From Flavobacteriaceae bacterium D16 (lineage in GTDB: Bacteria > Bacteroidota > Bacteroidia > Flavobacteriales > Flavobacteriaceae), in contig JAJTJC010000035.1 of NCBI GenBank assembly GCA_021295155.1, positions 496,001 through 560,000 of the forward strand: 64,000 bases of DNA, read 5' to 3'. A model generated the notes under the pieces. It worked only from the letters and a program-made list of their open reading frames with translations, was not told where the DNA came from and searched no databases. A program made the position numbers and the translations under genes. Shown here piece by piece: positions 7,479 to 15,173 of the stretch. The stretch's first letter is position 1; each line of letters opens with the position of its first letter.

Positions 7479-10400
7479 CTACTCCAAAAAGTGAATATTT
7501 CCCGGTGTATAAGGGGACCCGGATGCTTTCAACTTCTTTCTAAAGGCATCAAATTTATTGTTTACCAGATCTTTAGCTCGTACATATACCGGCTCAAACT
7601 CTTCTTTAGCTATAGCAAAAGTGCTTTTATGTGTTTCTGTTGGTGCACCCGTAGAGCTTGATTGCTCATATTGCAAATACCCTACTCTGCTTGATATAGA
7701 AGGCGGTGTTCCCTGATCTAAGCGACTGGCAATACGATCTCCATTGAGTATTAAGCGGATGGCTTTCATTTCCTCATCCAGCGCTTTCCAACCTTTTAAC
7801 AAATCCACATGATTACTTGGTGTTTGCTTAATTGCTTCTTTCATGAATTTCAACTCATTAGCGAGTTCTGAAAGTGAATTTTGAACACTGCTTACTTTGC
7901 CTGACAAATCATTGACCTCCTGCTGGAATTGAGCTAAAGCCTCACGATCAGCAGCAGGTAGTACCGTATTGTTCAACGGAATTACCTCAAAAGAAACCGG
8001 GGCTGAAAGTTGCGTCTCAACTTCATCTACAATTTTAGACAGGCTAACCGAATAGGTTCCCGGGGCAACCAATGCTCCTTTGCTGTCCCCGCCAAATGGG
8101 TTGTAAAAGGCTGGCTTGCGGAAGTTAATCGGCTCCTGCGAGGCATAGCGCAAATCCCAATGTATTCTTTTTAAACCTTTCTTCGGGGAGGTGAACAATT
8201 TGCGAACAATATCGCCGCCACTGTCAGTTACGGTCAATACCAATTGCGGGCTCATTTCTTCTGCCTCTTCCTTGAGGGTGCCATAGGTTGGATAGGGGTT
8301 ATCCTTTCCGTCCTTAGTCAGTTTTTTAGCGGCTTCTTTCCGCTGCTTCTCTTTACTCTCAATAGACTCCTTTAAGTACCAGGTAAAAATGGCTTCTGAG
8401 CCCAGGTTGTCGCCTATAAAAAAATTGTCGCCCATAAAGGCTTTGTCAGGTAAACCCAGTGGGTAAGCCATTTCAAATTGAAGTGCATCACGTACGCCAA
8501 ATAAAGTCGCTTCGCTATTTAATTTTGGGCTTAAGCCTCTCAAACTTGAATAATCATCCAACACATAAAAACCCCTGCCAAAAGTTCCCAGGACCAGGTC
8601 ATTGTGTTCTTCCTGAATGGCAATGTCACGCACAGCAATGGTAGGTACACCGCCTTTCAATTGTTTCCACTCCCCTCCTCTGCTATCAGAAAAGAAAACA
8701 CCAAATTCAGTACCCACAAACAAAAGGTCCGGGTCTACATGGTCTTCTTCAATAGCATATGCCGAACCTCTTTCCGGTAGTGTACTACTAATATTCCTCC
8801 AGGTGGTTCCTTTATCCCGGCTTATATAGACATAAGGTTTAAAGTCCCCGTTTTTGTGGTTATTAAAGCATGCATACACCACATTTTCATCGTGTTTGGA
8901 AGCGAATACGGCATTTACATAGGTTCTCTCCGGCACACCGTCAAAGCGGGCTACTTTTCTCCAGCTCTTGCCGCCATCTTCCGTTATCTGAATTAGGCCG
9001 TCATCGGTACCTACATATAATAAATTCTCATTTTTTGGAGATTCAGAAAAAGCGACGATAGTACCATAAGGCGAGGTAGATTGGTTTTTCATTACGGCAT
9101 CAACTCCCCAAATTCTGCCCATCACCGGGAGTTTATTTCGGTCCAGATTACGAGTTAAATCCTCGCTGATAACCTGCCAACTGTTGCCACGGTCATCACT
9201 TTTGAACAATTTGTTTGCAGCAAAATAGACCCGGCCCGATTTATGCCGACTTACTGCCAAAGGAGCATCCCAATTCCATCGGTAGCTATTCTCCCCTTTT
9301 CTTTCTTTCGGTTGGATTCCCTTTTCCTCACCGCTCATTTTATCATAACGCACCAGATTTCCGTACTGAGATTGCGCGTAAACAATGTTCGGATTGTCAG
9401 GATCCACTTGCGACTCAAACCCATCACCTCCATGGGTAATGAACCAATCAAAGTTGTTCGGGCCATTACCGCTTACGGTTCTGGAAGGACCTCCCAAACT
9501 GAAATTGTCTTGTGTTCCCCCATAAATGTTGTAGAATGGTTTGGCATTATCAACAGCCACCTTATAAAACTGGGTAACCGGTAAATTGGGTTTGAAGGAC
9601 CAGTGTTTACCGCCATCCCAGGATTCATACACCCCTCCATCATTACCAGAGAGCAAATGCATATTGTTGTTTGGGTTGATCCAGATAACATGGTTGTCAA
9701 TATGCTTGTAATCTTCACCTACATAGTCAAAGGTCTTTCCTCCATCACTGGTAACCCGCATCCAGTTGTTCATTGCATAGACTCGGTCTGGGTCAACCGG
9801 ATCGGCAATAATCTCCTGGTAATAGTTTCCGCTTGTGGCGTAATCGTTTCGTTTTTCCCAGGATGCCCCTCGATTGGTAGAAATAAAGAATCCGCCTTTC
9901 CCTTCAGCGGCTTCTACAATCGCGTAAATGTATTCCGGGTTGGCCGGTGAAATCGCCAGACCAATTCTTCCCAGCATGGTTTTGGGCAGCCCCTTGTTGA
10001 TTTCCTTCCAGGTTTTTCCACCATCTTCTGACTTATGCATGCCAGAACCTGGTCCACCACCTATATAGGTAAATACGTGACGCCTTCTTTGGAAAGTAGA
10101 CGCGTACAAGATATCCGGATTGCGGGGATCCATAACCACATCATTCACTCCGGTATGCTTATCAACCGTTAGGATGGTTTCCCATGTTTTTCCACCATCT
10201 TCTGTTTTGTAAAGACCCCGATCTCCACCAGCACTCCAGAGCGGGCCAATGGCAGCTGCATATACCACGTTGGAGTTTTCAGGATGGACAATAATTTTTC
10301 CTATATGCTCGGAATTCTTCAAGCCTACATGTTCCCAACTCTTACCGCCATCAAGCGATTTGTATAAACCATCACCATAAGAAACGCTGCGTTGGTTGTT

Positions 10401-10763
10401 GTTCTCACCCGTACCTACCCAAACAATGTTGGCGTTATTAGGATCTAACGTAATGCAACCAATGGAGTAACTGCCCTGACTATCGAAAATAGGCTGAAAA
10501 GTATTGCCGGCATTGATGGTCTTCCATACACCGCCTGCAGAAGTGGCTACATAATACTCATTGAAATTGTCAGGGTTGACCGCCAAATCTGAGATACGAC
10601 CCGAAGTAAGTGCTGGTCCTAAACTTCTGAACTTTAAGCCGGATAAATCGGCTTTTTCCAGAACGGATTTAGAAGTTTCTGTGTTTGATTTTTTCTTGCG
10701 CTGTGCCGTAAGTGACAGCGTACAAAGCATGATAACTAGTAGAAAAATATTTCTCATTTTCAA
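7479..10763 (-). CDS. Giant secreted BNR/Asp-box beta-propeller protein
   Basis: 1094 residues with a signal peptide at about 1-20 (ending LSLTAQ). From about 40 to 750 there are repeated propeller blades with the Asp-box pattern S-x-D-x-G-x-(S/T)-W; examples are SLDGGKSWEHV, TEDGGKTWETI, SEDGGKTWKEI, STNRGASWEKR and SDDRGNSWQVI. This matches the VPS10/sortilin-like and photosystem-assembly-factor-like BNR proteins. The last 300 residues contain a FlgD/Ig-like strand-rich segment and a predicted coiled coil (near 930-1000). Such flavobacterial proteins are labelled glycosyl hydrolase, but no sialidase catalytic arginine triad can be asserted. It is likely cell-surface and may bind protein or glycan. 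The gene stands alone, with a clear terminator and a 394-nt upstream gap. Confidence 0.85.
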   Translation of the reverse strand: MKMRNIFLLVIMLCTLSLTAQRKKKSNTETSKSVLEKADLSGLKFRSLGPALTSGRISDLAVNPDNFNEYYVATSAGGVWKTINAGNTFQPIFDSQGSYSIGCITLDPNNANIVWVGTGENNNQRSVSYGDGLYKSLDGGKSWEHVGLKNSEHIGKIIVHPENSNVVYAAAIGPLWSAGGDRGLYKTEDGGKTWETILTVDKHTGVNDVVMDPRNPDILYASTFQRRRHVFTYIGGGPGSGMHKSEDGGKTWKEINKGLPKTMLGRIGLAISPANPEYIYAIVEAAEGKGGFFISTNRGASWEKRNDYATSGNYYQEIIADPVDPDRVYAMNNWMRVTSDGGKTFDYVGEDYKHIDNHVIWINPNNNMHLLSGNDGGVYESWDGGKHWSFKPNLPVTQFYKVAVDNAKPFYNIYGGTQDNFSLGGPSRTVSGNGPNNFDWFITHGGDGFESQVDPDNPNIVYAQSQYGNLVRYDKMSGEEKGIQPKERKGENSYRWNWDAPLAVSRHKSGRVYFAANKLFKSDDRGNSWQVISEDLTRNLDRNKLPVMGRIWGVDAVMKNQSTSPYGTIVAFSESPKNENLLYVGTDDGLIQITEDGGKSWRKVARFDGVPERTYVNAVFASKHDENVVYACFNNHKNGDFKPYVYISRDKGTTWRNISSTLPERGSAYAIEEDHVDPDLLFVGTEFGVFFSDSRGGEWKQLKGGVPTIAVRDIAIQEEHNDLVLGTFGRGFYVLDDYSSLRGLSPKLNSEATLFGVRDALQFEMAYPLGLPDKAFMGDNFFIGDNLGSEAIFTWYLKESIESKEKQRKEAAKKLTKDGKDNPYPTYGTLKEEAEEMSPQLVLTVTDSGGDIVRKLFTSPKKGLKRIHWDLRYASQEPINFRKPAFYNPFGGDSKGALVAPGTYSVSLSKIVDEVETQLSAPVSFEVIPLNNTVLPAADREALAQFQQEVNDLSGKVSSVQNSLSELANELKFMKEAIKQTPSNHVDLLKGWKALDEEMKAIRLILNGDRIASRLDQGTPPSISSRVGYLQYEQSSSTGAPTETHKSTFAIAKEEFEPVYVRAKDLVNNKFDAFRKKLKASGSPYTPGNIHFLE

Positions 10764-11157
10764 TTAAACTGGTTAGTAAATAGAATTAGCCTGTAAGTTA
10801 TTGAATATTCCCTTCTCAGTCATGGAGAAAAGCTAAAATATATGGGATACGGTTCTTTTACGAATAATCACAAATTATGCCTTTGTATTCTTCTCAATTA
10901 TGTAGTGTAACAGCTCAAAAGAATATTTAGAAAGGCCTTTTTATGACTTATATCATAGGCTGGATAATGGAGCTATCAGACCTTTGATTACTACTATACA
11001 AATGCTAATTAGCAACCATTGATAAGCCTTAAAATCTCTCAATTACAAATAAAAAACCGTCGAGGCAGTGCCCTATTAACTATGATGTAAAGTTGATGAG
11101 TGGCTGCTGCTTTATTAATAAGATAATCCAATAATAACCTTCATATTTAATTGTAAT
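10764..11157. other. Intergenic stretch between divergent genes
   Basis: A 394-nt AT-rich gap between the divergently read BNR protein and OFA transporter genes. I see no coding sequence, RNA gene or strong palindrome. It must hold both promoters, but no -33/-7 pair can be assigned confidently; TGCCTTTG near 10877-10884 is one base off a + strand -7 element and lies far from the transporter start. Confidence 0.5.
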
Positions 11158-12399
11158 ATGGCTACTAAAAACAGAAACTTCGTAATCCTAGGGGCAACCC
11201 TTATTCAACTGGCACTTGGTGCTATATATGCCTGGCCCGTTTTCACGCCCGTACTAAAAGATGCGGATTGGAGTAAAACCGAAACCCAGATCGTATTTGC
11301 GGTGGGACTGGCCATGTTTGCCCTTTCCATGATCTTCGCCGGTAAGAAAATGAAAACCTGGGGACCTCAGAAGCTGGCAGTGCTTGGGGGTATAGTTCTG
11401 GGACTGGGCTACGTAGGTGCCGGTCTCTTTGGAGGCACGGATTTTATTTCACTACTAATCTGTATAGGGGTTATTGGCGGAATAGGTATCGGACTGGCCT
11501 ATGTAGTACCCATAGCAGTGGGTATTCAATGGTTTCCCAACAGGAAGGGAATGATCACCGGGATAGCCGTGGCCGGATTTGGTTTTGGGGCCTTATTCTG
11601 GGTTAAAATCGCTGGTTCCTGGGGAGATCTGTTGAATTCTATAGGCATCGCCAATACTTTTATTTTATACGGCGCCCTCTTTCTGTTCATGATTTTATTG
11701 GGTAGCATCTGGATGAAAAACCCACCTGCTGGATGGGAACCCGAAGGGGGCATCAAAGAAACTGAAGCAAAAAAGTCGGCCGTGGTTGTCAAGGAAATGA
11801 CCCCCAGGGAAATGCTTCGTACCCCACAGTTTTATATGATCTTCCTGACCTTTGCTTTTAGTGCGGGAGCGGGATTGATGTCTATTGGGCTGATGAAGCT
11901 ATACCCCATGGAAGCACTAATGGAAAATGGCTTTTCTGAGCTTAGGGCCAGTGCCATTGCAGGTACCGCCATAGCCGTATTTTTTAGTCTGGCCAATGGT
12001 TTGGGAAGGATCCTATGGGGTGTGATCAGTGATGCCCTTGGCAGGAGAAGGTCTATCATTATACTGACCTTTACTCAGGGGGTTTTTGTAATCCTGTTTA
12101 CCTATATGGCCGGAAGTGAACTGCTATTGTATCTGGCTGCCACCCTGATAGGCTTTAATTATGGTGGACTTTTTGCCCTTTTCCCTGCTACCACAGCGGA
12201 TGTTTTTGGAACCAAAAGTGTTGGACAAAACTATCCTTTTGTATTCCTGGCCTATGGTTTCGGGGGTATTTTCGGACCTATACTAGGGGGCTATCTGGGT
12301 GACCTTGGTAATTTTCCTGCAGCCTTTACCATTTCAGGTGTGCTGGTCTTGTTAAGTACCCTGCTGATTTATTTTGTTAAACATGTAAGGAAGGCTTAA
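11158..12399 (+). CDS. OFA-family major facilitator transporter
   Basis: 413 residues with 12 predicted membrane spans. The opening (ATLIQLALGAIYAWPVFTP) and the loop motif NPPAGWEPEGG after span 6 are characteristic of the oxalate/formate antiporter (OFA) family, as is GRILWGVISDALGRRRSI between spans 8 and 9 (MFS motif A). OFA members move small carboxylates such as oxalate, formate, lactate or other monocarboxylates; the substrate cannot be read from the sequence. It is a single gene, GC-richer than the array to the left. The following M28 peptidase gene begins 150 nt later with its own -7 element. Confidence 0.9.
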   Translation: MATKNRNFVILGATLIQLALGAIYAWPVFTPVLKDADWSKTETQIVFAVGLAMFALSMIFAGKKMKTWGPQKLAVLGGIVLGLGYVGAGLFGGTDFISLLICIGVIGGIGIGLAYVVPIAVGIQWFPNRKGMITGIAVAGFGFGALFWVKIAGSWGDLLNSIGIANTFILYGALFLFMILLGSIWMKNPPAGWEPEGGIKETEAKKSAVVVKEMTPREMLRTPQFYMIFLTFAFSAGAGLMSIGLMKLYPMEALMENGFSELRASAIAGTAIAVFFSLANGLGRILWGVISDALGRRRSIIILTFTQGVFVILFTYMAGSELLLYLAATLIGFNYGGLFALFPATTADVFGTKSVGQNYPFVFLAYGFGGIFGPILGGYLGDLGNFPAAFTISGVLVLLSTLLIYFVKHVRKA

Positions 12400-12440
12400 C
12401 ATCTCTAATAATCCAGAATTAAGGATATTCTCAATTCTAA

Positions 12441-12460
12441 GCACCTTGAATTAAAGGTGC
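12441..12460 (+). terminator. Hairpin after the OFA transporter, no T-run
   Basis: Perfect arms GCACCTT (12441-12447) and AAGGTGC (12454-12460) with a 6-nt loop. No T-run follows, so it is at best a weak terminator or an mRNA-stabilising hairpin. Confidence 0.35.
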
Positions 12461-12517
12461 CGGAATATGTGGTGTGAATTATAGGGTATACCCTGCCCCA
12501 ATTACCTGTCTTTTCCC

Positions 12518-12525
12518 TATTTTTG
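12518..12525 (+). promoter_or_regulatory. Probable -7 element for the M28 peptidase
   Basis: TATTTTTG fits the Bacteroidota -7 consensus TAnnTTTG and lies 24 nt before the ATG at 12549. No clear TTG is found 19 nt upstream. It supports the downstream start rather than the GTG at 12474. Confidence 0.45.
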
Positions 12526-12548
12526 ATCGATTTTTAAAAAATATAAGG

Positions 12549-14111
12549 ATGAAAAAATTGTTATGGATTTCCCTGATTCTGATCTGGGCTTGTAACTCCA
12601 CCCAAAAACCTACAGAAACAACGTCTCCCAAAGAGGATTCTGTAGTTAATCTGGATCCCGTGTATTATGCAAGCACAATTACCGAAGAAGAACTGAAAGA
12701 ACATTTATACACCTATGCCTCAGATGAGTATGAGGGTAGAGAGACCGGAAAAGAAGGTCAGAAAAAAGCGGTAGAATACCTCAGGGCTGCTTACGAAGAG
12801 CTAAGTATTCCGCCTGCGCAGAAAAATGGGGAATATTTTCAAAAAGTACCCCTTGAAATGTCCAAACTACCTCTGGGCTCGATTAACATATCGGGAAACG
12901 ACTATGAAATTGGCAAGGATTTCCTGGCTTTTACAGCAGGAGAAGGTTCTTTTGATGAAGTTATTTATGTAGGATACGGTATTGAAACCGATAACTATTC
13001 AGACTATACCGATATAGATGTAAGCGGGAAACTGCTTCTGATGAAATTTGGTGAACCTCAAAACTCAGATGGCAGCTACCTGGTTTCCGGAAACGAGGAA
13101 GCATCTGCCTGGAGCAATATGTCCGAAGCCATCGGAAAGCGTACAGAAGTTGCCAAGGCCAAGGGTGCAAAGGGTATTCTTTATTTTGATGAGGCCAACT
13201 ATGCCCGCTACAAAGGCTACTATCAATATATGGAACGCAATAACAGCGGACGCATGGGTATCAAAGAAGCTGAGGAGGATCCAGTACTCGTTTTGCTGGG
13301 ACAGGATATGGGAGATGCTCTAATGCCTAACAAAGGTGACGCAAAAGCACAAAGTATTACCAAAAAAATTAATATAAATCTGGAAAGCGCCAATGTGGCC
13401 GTGGATTCAGAAAACGTGGTGTCCTTTATACGTGGATCTCAATATCCTAACGAATATGTAGTAATCTCTTCTCACCTGGACCATATAGGGGTAAACGCCA
13501 AAGGGCAGATCAACAATGGTGCCGATGATGATGGTTCTGGAACTGTAGCTATGCTTGAAATAGCCGAGGCATTCAAGGAAGCTGCTGAGGCCGGTGCAGG
13601 ACCTAAACGCTCTTTGGTTTTCCTGCATGTTACAGGAGAAGAAAAGGGACTACTTGGCTCCCAGTATTATACGGATATAGATCCCATATTTCCCCTGGCT
13701 CAAACCGTTGCAAATCTTAATATCGATATGATAGGTCGCATTGACCCTAAACGTGAGGGCGATAGGAATTACGTCTACCTTATTGGTTCTGATAAGTTAA
13801 GCAGTGAACTGCACCAACTTTCTGAAGATATTAATGCCAAATATGCCGGACTTGAGTTGGATTACAAATTCAATGACGAAAATGATCCTAACCGCTTTTA
13901 CTACCGAAGTGATCATTACAATTTCGCCAAAAACAATATTCCGATCATCTTTTATTTTAACGGCACCCACGACGACTATCACCGACCTGGTGATACTCCA
14001 GACAAGATCAATTACGACTTATTGCGCAACCGGGCGCGTCTTGTTTTTCACACTGCATGGGAAGTAGCCAATAGAGGGCAACGTGTTGTAGTAGATAAGA
14101 TGGCTAAATAA
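12549..14111 (+). CDS. M28-family zinc peptidase lipoprotein
   Basis: 520 residues from the ATG at 12549, preceded by ATAAGG. An upstream in-frame GTG would destroy the lipoprotein signal. The SPII signal ends LIWAC (Cys15). A PA-like insert (about 125-260) precedes the M28 catalytic domain. The co-catalytic zinc set is visible: His in SSHLDHIGV (near 307), Asp in NNGADDDGSGT (near 325), the Glu pair in TGEEKGLLGS (near 362), Asp in NLNIDMIGR (near 392) and His in DDYHRPGDTPDK (near 477). It is probably an aminopeptidase in the periplasm or at the outer membrane, releasing amino acids from peptides. A strong terminator follows. Confidence 0.92.
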   Translation: MKKLLWISLILIWACNSTQKPTETTSPKEDSVVNLDPVYYASTITEEELKEHLYTYASDEYEGRETGKEGQKKAVEYLRAAYEELSIPPAQKNGEYFQKVPLEMSKLPLGSINISGNDYEIGKDFLAFTAGEGSFDEVIYVGYGIETDNYSDYTDIDVSGKLLLMKFGEPQNSDGSYLVSGNEEASAWSNMSEAIGKRTEVAKAKGAKGILYFDEANYARYKGYYQYMERNNSGRMGIKEAEEDPVLVLLGQDMGDALMPNKGDAKAQSITKKININLESANVAVDSENVVSFIRGSQYPNEYVVISSHLDHIGVNAKGQINNGADDDGSGTVAMLEIAEAFKEAAEAGAGPKRSLVFLHVTGEEKGLLGSQYYTDIDPIFPLAQTVANLNIDMIGRIDPKREGDRNYVYLIGSDKLSSELHQLSEDINAKYAGLELDYKFNDENDPNRFYYRSDHYNFAKNNIPIIFYFNGTHDDYHRPGDTPDKINYDLLRNRARLVFHTAWEVANRGQRVVVDKMAK

Positions 14112-14133
14112 AAAAGTAATATGTTATAATAAC

Positions 14134-14164
14134 AAACCCCAACTTCAATAGTTGGGGTTTTTAT
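14134..14164 (+). terminator. Rho-independent terminator of the M28 gene
   Basis: The stem AAACCCCAAC/GTTGGGGTTT with a 7-nt loop is followed by a T-run, 22 nt after the stop codon. Confidence 0.9.
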
Positions 14165-14217
14165 TTTGACGATCTCTGGTTTCCTTAGTTAAGCAAAGAG
14201 GGCGTTGACTACTAAAT

Positions 14218-14460
14218 TTATTTTAGGCCATACTTTTTAATAAACCTAATTTTCCTGCTCCTGCTAAGATTTTTGAGTTTCCGTTCAAGCATAAGCGCTT
14301 CTTTTATATTAGGCTTTATAACTATACATTCCAATATCCAGGGAATACCTGATGACGTATACGTTGACATACCCTGGTTATGTTCAAAGAATCGCTTAGA
14401 AATATTTCTGGTTTGGCCAACGTAGAATCGGCCTAGTTTTTCTGAGGAAATTATGTACAC
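14218..14460 (-). CDS. Small GIY-YIG nuclease-family protein
   Basis: 80 residues. The GIY-YIG core reads VYIISSEKLGRFYVGQT with the catalytic-type arginine in NISKRF and the conserved His-Asn of FEHNQG, ending in the helical LERKLKNLSRSRKIRFIKKYG tail of the UvrC/YhbQ-like single-domain group. The only start in frame is GTG at 14460. The usual His-Phe before Val-Tyr-Ile-Ile is encoded just upstream, but no ATG exists between it and a stop codon six codons before the GTG, so the 5' end may be eroded. A palindromic repeat unit lies just upstream and another by tRNA-His. The role of these small proteins is not settled. Confidence 0.75.
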   Translation of the reverse strand: MYIISSEKLGRFYVGQTRNISKRFFEHNQGMSTYTSSGIPWILECIVIKPNIKEALMLERKLKNLSRSRKIRFIKKYGLK

Positions 14461-14535
14461 AAAATGCGACAGCCTTTAGATTTATGAACAAAATAAAAAG
14501 TGGACAATGAAAAAACAATTCAGGTAGAAAAAAGT

Positions 14536-14632
14536 GCTGACGATCCTGTGAGGATGTCAGCACTGCTTCCGCTATACTCTTTGGCCAGCCTGCTGACCGA
14601 CCAGGAGTGTAGGTAGGACCGACCAAAGGGAG
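14536..14632 (-). repeat. REP-like palindromic repeat, copy 1 (includes a terminator)
   Basis: A 68-bp unit (14536-14603) is almost identical to copy 2 at 14756-14823, with one difference in 68. It contains hairpin 1 (GCTGAC 14536-14541 with GTCAGC 14556-14561, inner ATCC/GGAT). Read on the minus strand this is followed by TTTTTT, so it is a rho-independent terminator. Hairpin 2 (CTCTTTGG 14577-14584 with CCAAAGGGAG 14623-14632) is stretched by a local duplication of GACCGACCA. Confidence 0.75.
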
Positions 14633-14755
14633 TATTCAATATCATTACAGGTTTTAATACTTACAACCTATCAAAGTATATGTGTAGTGAGAATTGGTTT
14701 GTTTTGAAAAAATTCGATATCTAAAAGTGAGTTGGATTGGGGTGAAAAAAGTAGC

Positions 14756-14828
14756 GCTGACGATCCTGTGAGGATGTCAGCACTGCTTCCGCTATACTCT
14801 TTGGCCAGCCTGTTGACCGACCAAAGAG
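14756..14828 (-). repeat. REP-like palindromic repeat, copy 2, terminator of tRNA-His
   Basis: The second copy of the unit, 220 bp from the first. Hairpin 1 is GCTGAC (14756-14761) with GTCAGC (14776-14781), and hairpin 2 is CTCTTTGG (14797-14804) with CCAAAGAG (14821-14828). On the minus strand hairpin 1 is followed by a T-run (complement of 14745-14750), making this the likely terminator of tRNA-His, whose 3' end is 12 nt upstream. Confidence 0.75.
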
Positions 14829-14839
14829 AGCGTCAGTAG

Positions 14840-14914
14840 GGTGGAAGACCGGGTTCGAACCGGCGACCTCTGGAACCACAATCCAGCGCTCTAACCAGCT
14901 GAGCTACAACCACC
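14840..14914 (-). tRNA. tRNA-His (GTG)
   Basis: Read on the minus strand, the D arm GCTC/GAGC, an anticodon arm with loop TTGTGGT (anticodon GTG) and the T arm with TTCGAAC are intact. The extra 5' G (14914) facing C73 (14840) is the histidine identity element. Acceptor arms GTGGTTG and CTTCCAC pair at five of seven positions, leaving two adjacent T-T mismatches (5:68 and 6:67). CCA is not encoded. The gene is isolated and followed by the palindromic repeats. Confidence 0.85.
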
Positions 14915-15173
14915 GTTTGTAAGCGGAGCCAAAGTTACTTCATTTTCCCCTATGAATCCAAAAAAAATGCCAGGCTATTTGGTCGTGATTAACTTATTGT
15001 ATCCATTATAGGCATTCCAAACTTGTTGTTGATCTATAGGCTTAAATACCGGTATTTTATCGATGTAATGCATAAAATATCAGCTCAAACACACAAAAAA
15101 TAGCATTTCACAACAATAATTAGAGGGGCCCAGGACATGGAGCTATTTTTAAGAGTCAATATAGTAAAGGAAT

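Noticed and set aside
7479-10763. Several frames of 60-115 codons on the + strand inside the BNR-protein gene
   Set aside because: They lie entirely opposite a long well-defined coding sequence, have no promoter or family motif, and arise from its repeated codon pattern.
14536-14828. CRISPR array
   Set aside because: Only two repeat copies, 220 bp apart, with internal hairpins and no spacer-length regularity or cas genes.
14756-14914. Phage or element attachment site at the tRNA-His 3' end
   Set aside because: The repeated unit starts outside the tRNA, does not copy its 3' end, and no integrase or element lies between the copies.
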